Shown: in pieces, positions 27,551-36,367 of the stretch
Numbering within the stretch: position 1 is the stretch's first letter
Layout: each line of letters starts with the position of its first letter
NCBI RefSeq assembly: GCF_000092025.1
Contig: NC_003063.2
Location: forward strand, 1 to 64,000
Reading direction: 5' to 3'
Length of the DNA: 64,000 nucleotides
Source of the DNA: Agrobacterium fabrum str. C58
Lineage (GTDB): Bacteria; Pseudomonadota; Alphaproteobacteria; Rhizobiales; Rhizobiaceae
Translations under genes and position numbers: made by a program
Notes under the pieces: model-generated
The model's input: the letters and a program-made list of their open reading frames with translations, nothing else
Told to the model about the DNA's origin: nothing
Database searches by the model: none

Positions 27551-29902
27551 TTAAAGCCAATCCAGCGCCTTCGCTGCGCGAATGGCTTCGGAGCGCCGGT
27601 TACAATCGAGCTTCCGGAAAAGGTTGCCCAGGTGAAACTTTACCGTCACTTCCGAGATGTTCAGCGTCTGGGCGATCTTCTTGTTCGACATGCCACTGGC
27701 AAGCAGTTGCAGCATCTGCGCTTCCCGCTGGGAAAGCCCGCCATGCAGGGCGCGCGCCTGCGGCGAGTTTACCGAGTCGGCAAATATCGACAGCGCGGTG
27801 CGGACATCGGAGGAGGTCTCGATGAAACTGCGGATGCGACGATTGTTCAAGAGCGGTGACAGGAACACACGCTCCTCCGACAACACACCTCTGCAGCCAA
27901 GGCGGGTCGCGGATTCAAGGGCTGTAAGAATATGCGCGCGGGCAGCGGCATTGTCGCGGCGCTGATGCGCGGCATAGCTCTGCCAGATCCTGAGCGCTAC
28001 TTTTTCCCGGTTGGTAACCTTGGGGTTGGCGATCATCGCGTCTATCTGGCGGGAGAGATAGGCGCGCGGCGTAAAGAGATGCACGGCGTCGCGTAGCCAC
28101 GCCATGACATAGGCGATCTCGTCACGACGCGTCAGCCTCGACAGGTCCTCATGCGCACTTTCCACCCAGTTGCGGCCCATCGGCATGCGGATTGCCGAAA
28201 GAGTGGCGGTGGCATCCGCCCAGCGATTGGCATTCTGGTAGGCGATGGCCGTCCTGATCTCCATCATCGCGTGGAATTGAAGCCCTTCCGACAGGTGAAT
28301 CCAGAGACCGTCCAGAAAACCCGCACGAACGGTCATCGGGAAATGGTCGATGAGCACCTGCGAGGCGTAAAACAGCGCAAACTGCATCAGGCTTGGCCAG
28401 ATTTCGGCAGCGGCGAATTGATCGAACTCGTGCTCAACAAAATGCAGCAGGTCACGCGGCTTTCCCGCCTCGTAGGCGAGACAGGCCTCGGCAAGCCGCA
28501 ACATCCGGAACTCCTGCACCGCATCATGCGGCACCTGTTCCAGCCTTGCGCGCGCCTCCTGTGCCGCCCGGCGAGCCAGAAGCACGTCGCCGCTCATCAG
28601 CCGCAGCACGATCTGGTGCAGATGGATGAAGAATTCGAGCAAAGGCTGCCCTCCCATCTTGCGCAGATAGATGAGGGCGCGGGTGGCCGCGGCCTCCGCC
28701 TCGCGAAAATTGCGGCGGCGGATTTCGAATTCAAGCAACGCATTATAATAAGCCGCCCATTTGCCGTGATCGTCCAAGGGATAATCGGCCATGAATTCGC
28801 CGAGGCGCGTTATCATCGCGTCGTTGGGCGTCAGGTCCTCGGCGATCATCAGGTTTAACCGGAAGGTTCGGGCAGCGAAAGAAAACCGCGAGTCCCGGGA
28901 AAGCACTTTCAGCGGATCGAGATAGTCCGAGCCGAGGCTTTTGCCGACCAGATGCCGCACGCGTTGTAACTCTCCCTGTTTCAGCAGGGCTCGGGTCACG
29001 GCAAACAGCACGGTTTCATTCGTTGCGATCATATCCTGTGAAAACCGCATGATGATCTCACGAAACCTGTCGACGCTGCTTCGGTAGATCAGTTCACGGC
29101 CGTGGGCGCGTTCAAGCATCTGTGCGGCATGGGTCTCATGGCCCCGGTCGAGCAGCATCGCCATCGCCGCAAGCGAATTACCTGCCCTTTCAAGGGCGGA
29201 GGCGACCTCCACCACGGCGCTGCCGACCTGCAAGGTGGCGAGACGGTCGCGTGCCGCCAGGGTCAAAAGCCGAAAGAGCGTGGGATGTTGTTCGGGACAT
29301 CCGGTAAGGAAAGGTGGGAGCAATTCCCTCCACTCCGCCTTGGGTTCAGCAGACGGATTTTCGAGCCACAAACAAAGCTCGACTGTCTGGGCGGGGGAAA
29401 GATGCGGCAGATAGTTTTCCCGCAGATATTCTGCACACAGCGTTTCATCCGGCTGCCGGGCCAACGCCAGGAAGGCCGGCCATCCCGCAAAATCCTCAAG
29501 CGCGATGCGTCGCTGTTCGAATGGGAGGCTTTCGGCTTCATCGTTACCTAGTGCCAGTTCATCCGGTCCGATGGTGAGCGAACCGCGATGCAGGATTTGT
29601 CGCGCCAGCCCGCTGATCCGTTGATCGGGGCGGCAAGCGATGACCACGAAGCGCACCGATTCCAGAATGCCGGCAGGCATACGCACTGCCCGGGCAAAGA
29701 CCGGCACGTCCCACAGAAGGCGGCCATCAGCCACATCGTCGCTTCGCGGCTGGTGCGTGCGGCATATGGTGGTGCCCAGCTCTTTCGCAAGCATCTCCAG
29801 CAGCACGCTTTTCCCCGCTCCCGCCGGCGCACGCAGAAAAATGACACCGGTGGTTTCGCAGGCGATACGACGGCAAAGGCGGGTGCGGGGCAAAAGCATC
29901 AT
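27551..29902 (-). CDS. MalT-like LuxR regulator (LAL family)
   Basis: 783 residues: N-terminal STAND ATPase with P-loop APAGAGKS (25-32), a long helical (TPR-like) middle region, and a C-terminal LuxR HTH (LSQREAQMLQLLASGMSNKKIAQTLNISEVTVKFHLGN, written here in parts: LSQREAQMLQLLAS and NISEVTVKFHLGNLF). Family members are activators switched on by an inducer and ATP. It is divergent from the peptide/hydantoin operon starting at 30038, separated by 135 bases containing two CTATAC repeats, and is the obvious candidate activator of that operon. Inducer unknown. Confidence 0.88.
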   Translation of the reverse strand: MMLLPRTRLCRRIACETTGVIFLRAPAGAGKSVLLEMLAKELGTTICRTHQPRSDDVADGRLLWDVPVFARAVRMPAGILESVRFVVIACRPDQRISGLARQILHRGSLTIGPDELALGNDEAESLPFEQRRIALEDFAGWPAFLALARQPDETLCAEYLRENYLPHLSPAQTVELCLWLENPSAEPKAEWRELLPPFLTGCPEQHPTLFRLLTLAARDRLATLQVGSAVVEVASALERAGNSLAAMAMLLDRGHETHAAQMLERAHGRELIYRSSVDRFREIIMRFSQDMIATNETVLFAVTRALLKQGELQRVRHLVGKSLGSDYLDPLKVLSRDSRFSFAARTFRLNLMIAEDLTPNDAMITRLGEFMADYPLDDHGKWAAYYNALLEFEIRRRNFREAEAAATRALIYLRKMGGQPLLEFFIHLHQIVLRLMSGDVLLARRAAQEARARLEQVPHDAVQEFRMLRLAEACLAYEAGKPRDLLHFVEHEFDQFAAAEIWPSLMQFALFYASQVLIDHFPMTVRAGFLDGLWIHLSEGLQFHAMMEIRTAIAYQNANRWADATATLSAIRMPMGRNWVESAHEDLSRLTRRDEIAYVMAWLRDAVHLFTPRAYLSRQIDAMIANPKVTNREKVALRIWQSYAAHQRRDNAAARAHILTALESATRLGCRGVLSEERVFLSPLLNNRRIRSFIETSSDVRTALSIFADSVNSPQARALHGGLSQREAQMLQLLASGMSNKKIAQTLNISEVTVKFHLGNLFRKLDCNRRSEAIRAAKALDWL

Positions 29903-29934
29903 TCACGAGGGATAGGAGATTTAATCAACAAAAC

Positions 29935-29967
29935 CTATACTAATCTTTCAAAAAACTATACCTTTCA
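29935..29967. promoter_or_regulatory. Direct repeats in the divergent promoter
   Basis: CTATAC followed by CTTTCA occurs at 29935 and again at 29956, 21 bp apart (two helical turns), in the 135-base gap between the LAL regulator and the importer operon. MalT-type activators bind direct repeats, so these are candidate sites. Confidence 0.45.
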
Positions 29968-30037
29968 GCAATTGTTCAAACCGACATGCGGTGAAAAATT
30001 GTGCTCAGGCAACTGATGCACAAGGAACGTTCCACCG

Positions 30038-31066
30038 ATGCAGCAACATCCGCTGGTCGCGATTTTGAACAGGCTCGGCGCTTTCGTGCTGGTCATGATC
30101 GCCCTGTCCATCATGATTTTCGCGTTGGCCCGTGTGGTGCCGGGTGATCCCGCCCGCATGGCGCTCGGCCCGGCGGCAACGCAGGAACAGGTGGATGCGC
30201 TGCGCGGCGAGATGGGTCTCGACAAGCCGCTCGCCGTTCAATATCTCGACTATATCGGCAACGCCCTGCACGGCGATCTCGGCTTCTCACTGGTTTCCCA
30301 GCGCCCGGTCACCACCGATCTGGCGCAGACCGTTCCGGCCACCGTCGAGCTGGTGCTGGTCTCGGTCATCTTCATGTTCGCCGTCGCCATCCCACTCGGC
30401 GTCATCACCGCGCATTATCGCGACCGGCCGCTGGATCATATCGGCCGAATCCTGTCGCTCACCGGCGTGACGATCCCGAGCTTTCTTTTCGCCATCACGC
30501 TGCAATTGCTGGCCGCCCGGTTTCTCTCCGGCTGGCCGATCATCGGCAGGCTTGACCACGGGCTCGGCTGGCAGGGCGGTCCAACCGGTTTCATCCTCAT
30601 CGACGGCACGTTGGCCGGACGGTTCGATGTGGTGCTGGATGCGCTCAAGCATCTCGCGTTGCCGGCCTTTGCGCTTTCCATGGCGGGCATCGGCCAGATC
30701 ACTCGCATCACGCGCTCCTCGATGATCGAGAACCAGCGCAAGGACCACGTGCTGACCCTGCAAAGTTTCGGTGTGCCGGAGCGGGTCATCATCTTCCGTT
30801 ATCTCTTGAAGCTTTCCTCCATCGCGCCGCTGACGATCATGGGGCTCGAATTCGCGTCGCTGATCGGCAATGCCTTCGTGATCGAAATGGTTTTCGCCTG
30901 GGGCGGCTTCGCTTCCTATGGGCTGAACGCCATCCTGCAGAAAGACCTCAACGCCGTGACCGCCGTGGTGCTGGTGGCCGGCCTGTTCTTCATCGTTGCG
31001 AACCTGATCGTGGATGTCCTCATCTCGATCATCGACCCGCGCCTGCGCCGCAAGGAGGCTCGCTGA
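30038..31066 (+). CDS. Peptide-type ABC permease, DppB family
   Basis: 342 residues with the DppB/OppB layout: N-terminal membrane helix with RVVPGDPARMALGP, then LALPAFALSMAGIGQITRI and, in the EAA-like coupling loop, a family-typical region. Six membrane segments. It forms the importer with the next permease (ATG overlaps stop by one base), the fused ATPase and the binding protein at 36341. First gene of an operon running to 41670. Confidence 0.92.
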   Translation: MQQHPLVAILNRLGAFVLVMIALSIMIFALARVVPGDPARMALGPAATQEQVDALRGEMGLDKPLAVQYLDYIGNALHGDLGFSLVSQRPVTTDLAQTVPATVELVLVSVIFMFAVAIPLGVITAHYRDRPLDHIGRILSLTGVTIPSFLFAITLQLLAARFLSGWPIIGRLDHGLGWQGGPTGFILIDGTLAGRFDVVLDALKHLALPAFALSMAGIGQITRITRSSMIENQRKDHVLTLQSFGVPERVIIFRYLLKLSSIAPLTIMGLEFASLIGNAFVIEMVFAWGGFASYGLNAILQKDLNAVTAVVLVAGLFFIVANLIVDVLISIIDPRLRRKEAR

Positions 31067-31947
31067 TGGCTGATATGAAAATGCTCGAACCCACCGATCG
31101 GGGCCTAAGCGCCGGTTACATGATGTGGTACCGCTTCAGCCGTAATCCGGCGGCGGTCATCGGTTCGCTGATCCTTTTGTCTGTGCTGGTGCTGGCGGTC
31201 TTTGCGCCATGGCTCACGCCCTATCCCAAACATATCGGCGCGGTTGTCGATTTCCGAGCTCGCCACATGCCACCGGATCTGGAGCACTGGTTCGGCACCG
31301 ACAAGGCCGGACGCGATATCTTTTCCCGTACCATCTTCGGGCTGCGGGTTTCGTTGCTTCTCGTCATCGGCGTGCTTGGCATTTCGGTGCCTGTCGGCAC
31401 GGTACTTGGCCTCGTTGCCGGTTATTTCGGCGGCTGGACCGAAAAGCTCATCAGCGGCCTGACGAATGTGATGCTGGCCATGCCGCCGCTCGTCATGGCG
31501 CTCGCGGTCTCCAACCTCCTGGAACCGACTTTGACGAACGCCATGATCGCAATCACGCTGCTATGGTGGACCTGGCATGCGCGGCTGATCTATTCGGTAT
31601 CGAAATCCATTGCCTCCGAAGACTACATCGAAGCCGCGCGTCTTGCCGGGGCGGGCCCGCTGCACATTCTCTTTCGTGAAATCCTGCCCAATTGCGTCTC
31701 GGTCATATCGGTCAAGACAACGCTGGATGCCGCCTTCGTCATCCTGTTCGGCGCGACGCTGAGCTTCCTCGGTTTCGGCGTCAAACCGCCGACCCCAGAC
31801 CTTGGATCGATGGTTGCCGACGGGCGCCAGTTCATGCCGGATTTCTGGTGGGAAGTGCTCTGCCCCGGCGCGGCCGTGCTTTACGTGACGCTGGGTTTCA
31901 ACCTGCTGGGCGACGGCCTGCGCGACATGTTCGACGTGGAAAGCTAA
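31066..31947 (+). CDS. Peptide-type ABC permease, DppC family
   Basis: 293 residues. DppC-type signature FGTDKAGRDIFSRTIFGLRVSL (here only the core GTDKAGRDIF is cited) in the first periplasmic loop and coupling loop SEDYIEAARLAGAGPLHILF. Partner of the DppB-like permease; the ATPase gene starts five bases downstream. Confidence 0.92.
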   Translation: MADMKMLEPTDRGLSAGYMMWYRFSRNPAAVIGSLILLSVLVLAVFAPWLTPYPKHIGAVVDFRARHMPPDLEHWFGTDKAGRDIFSRTIFGLRVSLLLVIGVLGISVPVGTVLGLVAGYFGGWTEKLISGLTNVMLAMPPLVMALAVSNLLEPTLTNAMIAITLLWWTWHARLIYSVSKSIASEDYIEAARLAGAGPLHILFREILPNCVSVISVKTTLDAAFVILFGATLSFLGFGVKPPTPDLGSMVADGRQFMPDFWWEVLCPGAAVLYVTLGFNLLGDGLRDMFDVES

Positions 31948-31951
31948 AGTC

Positions 31952-33598
31952 ATGACTGAACCGCTTCTCAAGGTCGAAAACCTCAACGTCACCTTCTCCA
32001 ATTACGGCCGCACCCGCCAGGTGCTGCGCAATGTCGCCTTCACGGTTGCCGCCGGCGAGCGCGTGGCGCTGATCGGCGAGACCGGATCGGGCAAGTCCGT
32101 CACAGCCAAGACGATCATCGGCACCCTGCCGAAGAATGCGGCGATCACATCGGGCGCCATCATCATCGATGGCCGGGATGTGCTTGCCCTGCCGCGCAGA
32201 GAACGTGAGGCGCTGAAGGGAACGGCCTTTTCGCTGATCATGCAGGACCCGCTATCCTCCTTCAATCCGGTCTTCAAAATCGGCACGCATCTCGATGATG
32301 TCATGCGCTTTGCCGACAAACGCGATGGTATCAATTCGTCCAAGGCTGAGCGCCGTAACCGCATCGCAGCGGTTCTGCGCCGGGTGCAGCTTGCCGATAC
32401 CGAGCGGGTGATGAATGCCTATCCGTCCGAACTTTCGGGCGGCATGCGCCAGCGTGTGCTGATCGGGCTTGCGCTACTGCACCAGCCGAAGCTTCTGATC
32501 GCCGATGAGCCCGGCACCGCACTCGACGTGACCACGCAGGATGAAATCCTCAATCTCATCAACCAGCTGGTTGCCGAAGAAAACATGGCGCTGCTGATGA
32601 TCACCCACAATCTCGGCGTGGTGCGCAAGGTGGCGGACCGGGTCGTGGTCATGCATCACGGTGATATCGTTGAGACTGGTCCCTGCACGCAAATCCTGCA
32701 TTCTCCTGCTGCGGATTATACGCGTTCGCTGCTGGATGCGGTGCCGCCGCTCTATGGCTCACGTGTCACGGATCTCGCCCAAAGCACGCGGCAGCCGATC
32801 ATCACCATCGAAGGCCTGAACAAGATTTACGGCAGACGCAATGGCTACCATGCCGTGCGCGACGTGAACATCACGCTGAAGGAAGGCGAAGTGTTCGGTT
32901 TGGCCGGTGAATCCGGCTCCGGCAAGACCTCGGTTGCGCGCATGATCATGGGCCTTTCGCGTCCCACTTCCGGTAATCTCGTCATTGACGCCCCGGTGCC
33001 TGAACGCGGCAAGCGCCTGACGCAGATCGTTTACCAAAATCCCGGTACTTCGCTCAATCCGAAGCGTACCGTCAGGCAGACGCTCGCTCTGCCGTTGAAA
33101 TCCATCGGCATGGACGGCCAGGTGCGTGAAAGCCGCATGCAGGAACTGATGGAACTGGTGCGGCTGCCGCAATCCTATCTCGGCAAATATCCGCATGAGC
33201 TTTCCGGTGGCCAGAAGCAGCGCGTGGCGATTGCCCGCGCACTGGCGGCCGAGCCGAAGATCCTTATCCTCGACGAGCCAACGGCAGCACTCGATGTCTC
33301 CGTGCAGAAGACGGTGATCGACCTTCTGCTGCAGCTGCGCAAGGAGCTTGGCCTGACCTATCTGATGATCTCGCACGACCTGTCGCTGATGCGCAATTTC
33401 TGTTCGCGCATCGCCATCATGCTGCGTGGCGAGATTGTCGAAGAGGGCGTGACATCGGCGGTCTTCGCCGAGCCGTCGCATCCCTATACCCGCGCCCTGA
33501 TCGCGGCCATCCCCGTCGTCACCGACGAGGAAGAGCGTCTGAAACCCACCGTGACCGAGGAAGAGCGCATGCGCTTCCTCGTAAAAACGACCGATTAA
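31952..33598 (+). CDS. Fused DppD-DppF-type ABC ATPase
   Basis: 548 residues with two complete ATPase units. First: Walker A GETGSGKSVT, signature LSGGMRQRVLIG, Walker B LIADEPGTALD. Second (from about residue 285): GESGSGKTSVA, LSGGQKQRVAIA, ILDEPTAALD. Both units carry the oligopeptide-family C-terminal segments that usually bind an iron-sulphur cluster in DppD/OppD-like subunits, though I could not confirm four cysteines. One polypeptide thus supplies both ATPases of the importer. Confidence 0.92.
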   Translation: MTEPLLKVENLNVTFSNYGRTRQVLRNVAFTVAAGERVALIGETGSGKSVTAKTIIGTLPKNAAITSGAIIIDGRDVLALPRREREALKGTAFSLIMQDPLSSFNPVFKIGTHLDDVMRFADKRDGINSSKAERRNRIAAVLRRVQLADTERVMNAYPSELSGGMRQRVLIGLALLHQPKLLIADEPGTALDVTTQDEILNLINQLVAEENMALLMITHNLGVVRKVADRVVVMHHGDIVETGPCTQILHSPAADYTRSLLDAVPPLYGSRVTDLAQSTRQPIITIEGLNKIYGRRNGYHAVRDVNITLKEGEVFGLAGESGSGKTSVARMIMGLSRPTSGNLVIDAPVPERGKRLTQIVYQNPGTSLNPKRTVRQTLALPLKSIGMDGQVRESRMQELMELVRLPQSYLGKYPHELSGGQKQRVAIARALAAEPKILILDEPTAALDVSVQKTVIDLLLQLRKELGLTYLMISHDLSLMRNFCSRIAIMLRGEIVEEGVTSAVFAEPSHPYTRALIAAIPVVTDEEERLKPTVTEEERMRFLVKTTD

Positions 33599-33614
33599 TA
33601 AAGAGGAGCCTGAC

Positions 33615-35171
33615 GTGTATCGCGTTGGAATTGACGTCGGCGGCACGAATACCGATGCCGTTGTGTTGCAGGATAAAACCGTTCTGGCAGGGGTGAAGGC
33701 CTCCACGACAGAGGATGTGACGTCCGGTGTCATCGAAGCCCTTGAAAAGGTCATCGACGCATCGGGCATCGACCGGGCGCGCATCGGTGCCGTGATGATC
33801 GGCACCACGCATTTCACCAATGCGGTGATCGAGCGCCGGCATATGGACGAGGTCGCAGCCATCCGGATCGGTCTGCCATCCGGCGCCGGCCTGCCACCCA
33901 TGGTTGATTGGCCGGATGATCTGAAGGAAATCGTTGGCAACCACGGTTACCAGGTGCGCGGCGGTTACGAGTTCGACGGTCGCGAAATTTCGCCGCTCGA
34001 TGAGGACGAAATCGTCCGCATCGCCGCCGATATTCGCGCCAAGGCCCTGAAGGCAGCCGCCGTCACCTGCGTTTTCAGCGGCATCAATGATGCTATGGAA
34101 GTGCGGGCGAAGGAAATCCTGCAGGACCGCTGCCCCGGCCTGCCGGTGGTCATGTCCAAGGATATCGGCCGTCATGGTCTGCTTGCGCGTGAAAGTGCGG
34201 CGATCATGAATGCCAGCCTGCTATCGCTTGCCGACCGCACCGTTGCGGCTTTTGGCGAAGCGCTGAAGGCAGCGGGCATCACCTGCCCGTTTTATATCAC
34301 CCAGAACGACGGCACGCTGATGGCGGCAGATGTGGTGCGCGGCTTCCCAGTGCTCACCTTCGCGTCCGGCCCGACAAACTCCATGCGCGGTGCGGCCTTC
34401 CTCACCGGTCTCAAGGATGCCGTGGTCGTGGATGTCGGCGGCACCACCTCAGATGTCGGCTCGCTGTCGCACGGCTTCCCGCGCCAGGCTTCCACGACGG
34501 TGGATATTGGCGGCGTGCGCACGAATTTCCGCATGCCTGATGTTTTCTCCATCGGTCTTGGCGGCGGTTCTATGGTGGTCAATGGCGACCATGGCCTGAC
34601 CGTCGGCCCGAAATCCGTCGGTTACCGCGTTCGCCGCGATGCGCTCTGCTTCGGCGGTTCGACCCTGACGGCAACCGATATCGCTGTTGCATCCGGCAAG
34701 GCGGATGTGGGTGAAAAGGCGCTGGTGTCCAGCCTCGACAAGAGGCTCGTGGATGCGGCGGTGAACAAGATAAACGACATGCTCGAGGCTTGCGTGGAGC
34801 GCAGCCGCATCTCGTCCTCACCGGTGCCGGTGATCGCCGTTGGCGGTGGTTCGATCCTGATGCCGGACCGTATTGGCAATCTGGACGTCATCAGGCCTGA
34901 GAATTTCGCGGTGGCCAACGCCGTCGGCGCGGCGATCGCCCAGATCAGCGGCGAGACGGACCGGGTCTTCTCGCTGATCGACGGACGCACGCGTGAAAGT
35001 GCGCTTGCAGAAGCCGAGGCCGAAGCACGCGAGAAGGCGATTGCCGCCGGTGCGATTGCCGAAACGCTTGAGGTCATCGAGCGCGAGGACATGCCGCTTG
35101 CCTACCTGCCGGGCAACGCCACCCGCATTCATGTGAAAGTTGTTGGAGAAATGGGAGCCAATCATGGCTGA
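33615..35171 (+). CDS. Hydantoinase/oxoprolinase-like protein (HyuA family), copy 1
   Basis: 518 residues, GTG start behind AGAGGAG. ASKHA-like ATP-binding start VGIDVGGTNTDAVVLQ, IGTTHFTNAV, then ITQNDGTLM, FASGPTNSMRGA and VDVGGTTSDVG, which are HyuA/5-oxoprolinase signatures. The family opens cyclic imides and lactams (hydantoins, 5-oxoproline) with ATP. This shorter form pairs with DUF917 proteins rather than HyuB, as here: the next gene is DUF917 and overlaps its end by eight bases. A second copy lies at 39143-40681. Confidence 0.87.
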   Translation: MYRVGIDVGGTNTDAVVLQDKTVLAGVKASTTEDVTSGVIEALEKVIDASGIDRARIGAVMIGTTHFTNAVIERRHMDEVAAIRIGLPSGAGLPPMVDWPDDLKEIVGNHGYQVRGGYEFDGREISPLDEDEIVRIAADIRAKALKAAAVTCVFSGINDAMEVRAKEILQDRCPGLPVVMSKDIGRHGLLARESAAIMNASLLSLADRTVAAFGEALKAAGITCPFYITQNDGTLMAADVVRGFPVLTFASGPTNSMRGAAFLTGLKDAVVVDVGGTTSDVGSLSHGFPRQASTTVDIGGVRTNFRMPDVFSIGLGGGSMVVNGDHGLTVGPKSVGYRVRRDALCFGGSTLTATDIAVASGKADVGEKALVSSLDKRLVDAAVNKINDMLEACVERSRISSSPVPVIAVGGGSILMPDRIGNLDVIRPENFAVANAVGAAIAQISGETDRVFSLIDGRTRESALAEAEAEAREKAIAAGAIAETLEVIEREDMPLAYLPGNATRIHVKVVGEMGANHG

Positions 35172-36297
35172 GACGCGCAAGCTGAAATATGACGAAGCGG
35201 CATTGCGGACGCTGACCCGTGAAGATCTCGACGCGCTGGAAATCGGCGCCGGCATTCTCGGCACGGGTGGCGGCGGCAATCCCTATCTCGGCAAGCTTCT
35301 AGCGCTGGAGGCCATGAAGGCCGGTTACGAGATGAAGATCCTCGCAACCGACGCCATCGAGCCGGACGCGCTCTGCATGTCCATCGGCGGCATCGGCGCA
35401 CCTGTTGTCGGCGTCGAGCGCATTCGCGAAGGCCGCGAAGGCCTGCGCTGCCTGCGCGCCATGGAAGAGCTGATCCGCACGCCCGTAGACGCCATCGTCT
35501 GCGAGGAAATCGGCGGCTCCAACTCCATGAACCCACTGGTGACGGCGGCGCTGGGTGGCCTGCCTATCCTCGATTGCGACGGCATGGGCCGGGCTTTCCC
35601 GGAAATGCAGATGACGACATTCTCCATCTATGGGCATAGTTCCACGCCATCGGTGATGTGCGATCTGCACGGCAATGCTGTCATCTTCAGCCATGCCGTT
35701 TCCGAGGTCTGGCATGAACGCATGGCCCGCGCCTGCGTTGTGGCGCAGGGAGGCGGCGCGATGCTGGCGACCGCGCCGATGCAGGCGCACTACGTGCACC
35801 AGTACGGCATCCCGAAAACCTACACCAAGGCGATTGCCATCGGTGAGGCGGTGATCCGCGCCCGCAAGCAGCAGGAAGACCCGATTGCCGCGGTTTGCGC
35901 ACTGGAAGGCGGACGGCGCATTTTCAACGGCAAGATCACCGATCTGAAGCGCCACCTGCGCGGCGGTTTTGCAGTCGGCGATCTCACGCTGTCCGGTTTC
36001 GACGATTGCGCCGGCCAGACGGCGGGCGTCGCCATCCAGAACGAGTTCCTGCTGTTTTCCCGTGACGGCAAGGTGGAAGTGACGGTTCCCGACCTGATCG
36101 TCCTGCTCGATGTCGACACGGGTTATCCGATCACCACCGAAGTGCTTCGCTACGGCCAGCGCGTGGCCGTTATCGCCATTCCCTGCCACGATCTGCTGCG
36201 CAGCGCCCGCGCGCTCGAAGTCGTTGGTCCGGCAGCCTTCGGCTATCCGGACATTCCTTTCTCACCGCTGCCCCTTCCGGTCAGCAAGGCTGCCTAA
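35164..36297 (+). CDS. DUF917 / S-methyl-thiohydantoin desulfurase-like protein, copy 1
   Basis: 377 residues from ATG 35164 (GGAG upstream; an upstream TTG in the same frame is disfavoured). Family motifs GAGILGTGGGGNPYLG, MSIGGIGAPVVG, CEEIGGSNSMNP and DCDGMGRAFPEMQM. Pfam groups DUF917 as S-Me-THD; one member desulfurises the thiohydantoin intermediate of ergothioneine breakdown. Together with the HyuA-like protein it may act on a hydantoin or thiohydantoin ring. Substrate unproven. Confidence 0.85.
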   Translation: MAETRKLKYDEAALRTLTREDLDALEIGAGILGTGGGGNPYLGKLLALEAMKAGYEMKILATDAIEPDALCMSIGGIGAPVVGVERIREGREGLRCLRAMEELIRTPVDAIVCEEIGGSNSMNPLVTAALGGLPILDCDGMGRAFPEMQMTTFSIYGHSSTPSVMCDLHGNAVIFSHAVSEVWHERMARACVVAQGGGAMLATAPMQAHYVHQYGIPKTYTKAIAIGEAVIRARKQQEDPIAAVCALEGGRRIFNGKITDLKRHLRGGFAVGDLTLSGFDDCAGQTAGVAIQNEFLLFSRDGKVEVTVPDLIVLLDVDTGYPITTEVLRYGQRVAVIAIPCHDLLRSARALEVVGPAAFGYPDIPFSPLPLPVSKAA

Positions 36298-36340
36298 CCA
36301 TAAGCGGGGCAAATGACCCGCAATAAAGAGGAGAACGATA

Positions 36341-36367
36341 ATGAAAATGAAAATGAAAATGAAAATG
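36341..36367 (+). repeat. ATGAAA hexamer repeat at the binding-protein start
   Basis: Four copies of ATGAAA in tandem followed by another ATG, beginning at the start codon. Every ATG is in frame, giving (MK)4M. Copy-number change would move the start relative to the ribosome binding site GAGGAG at 36328-36333. Confidence 0.85.
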
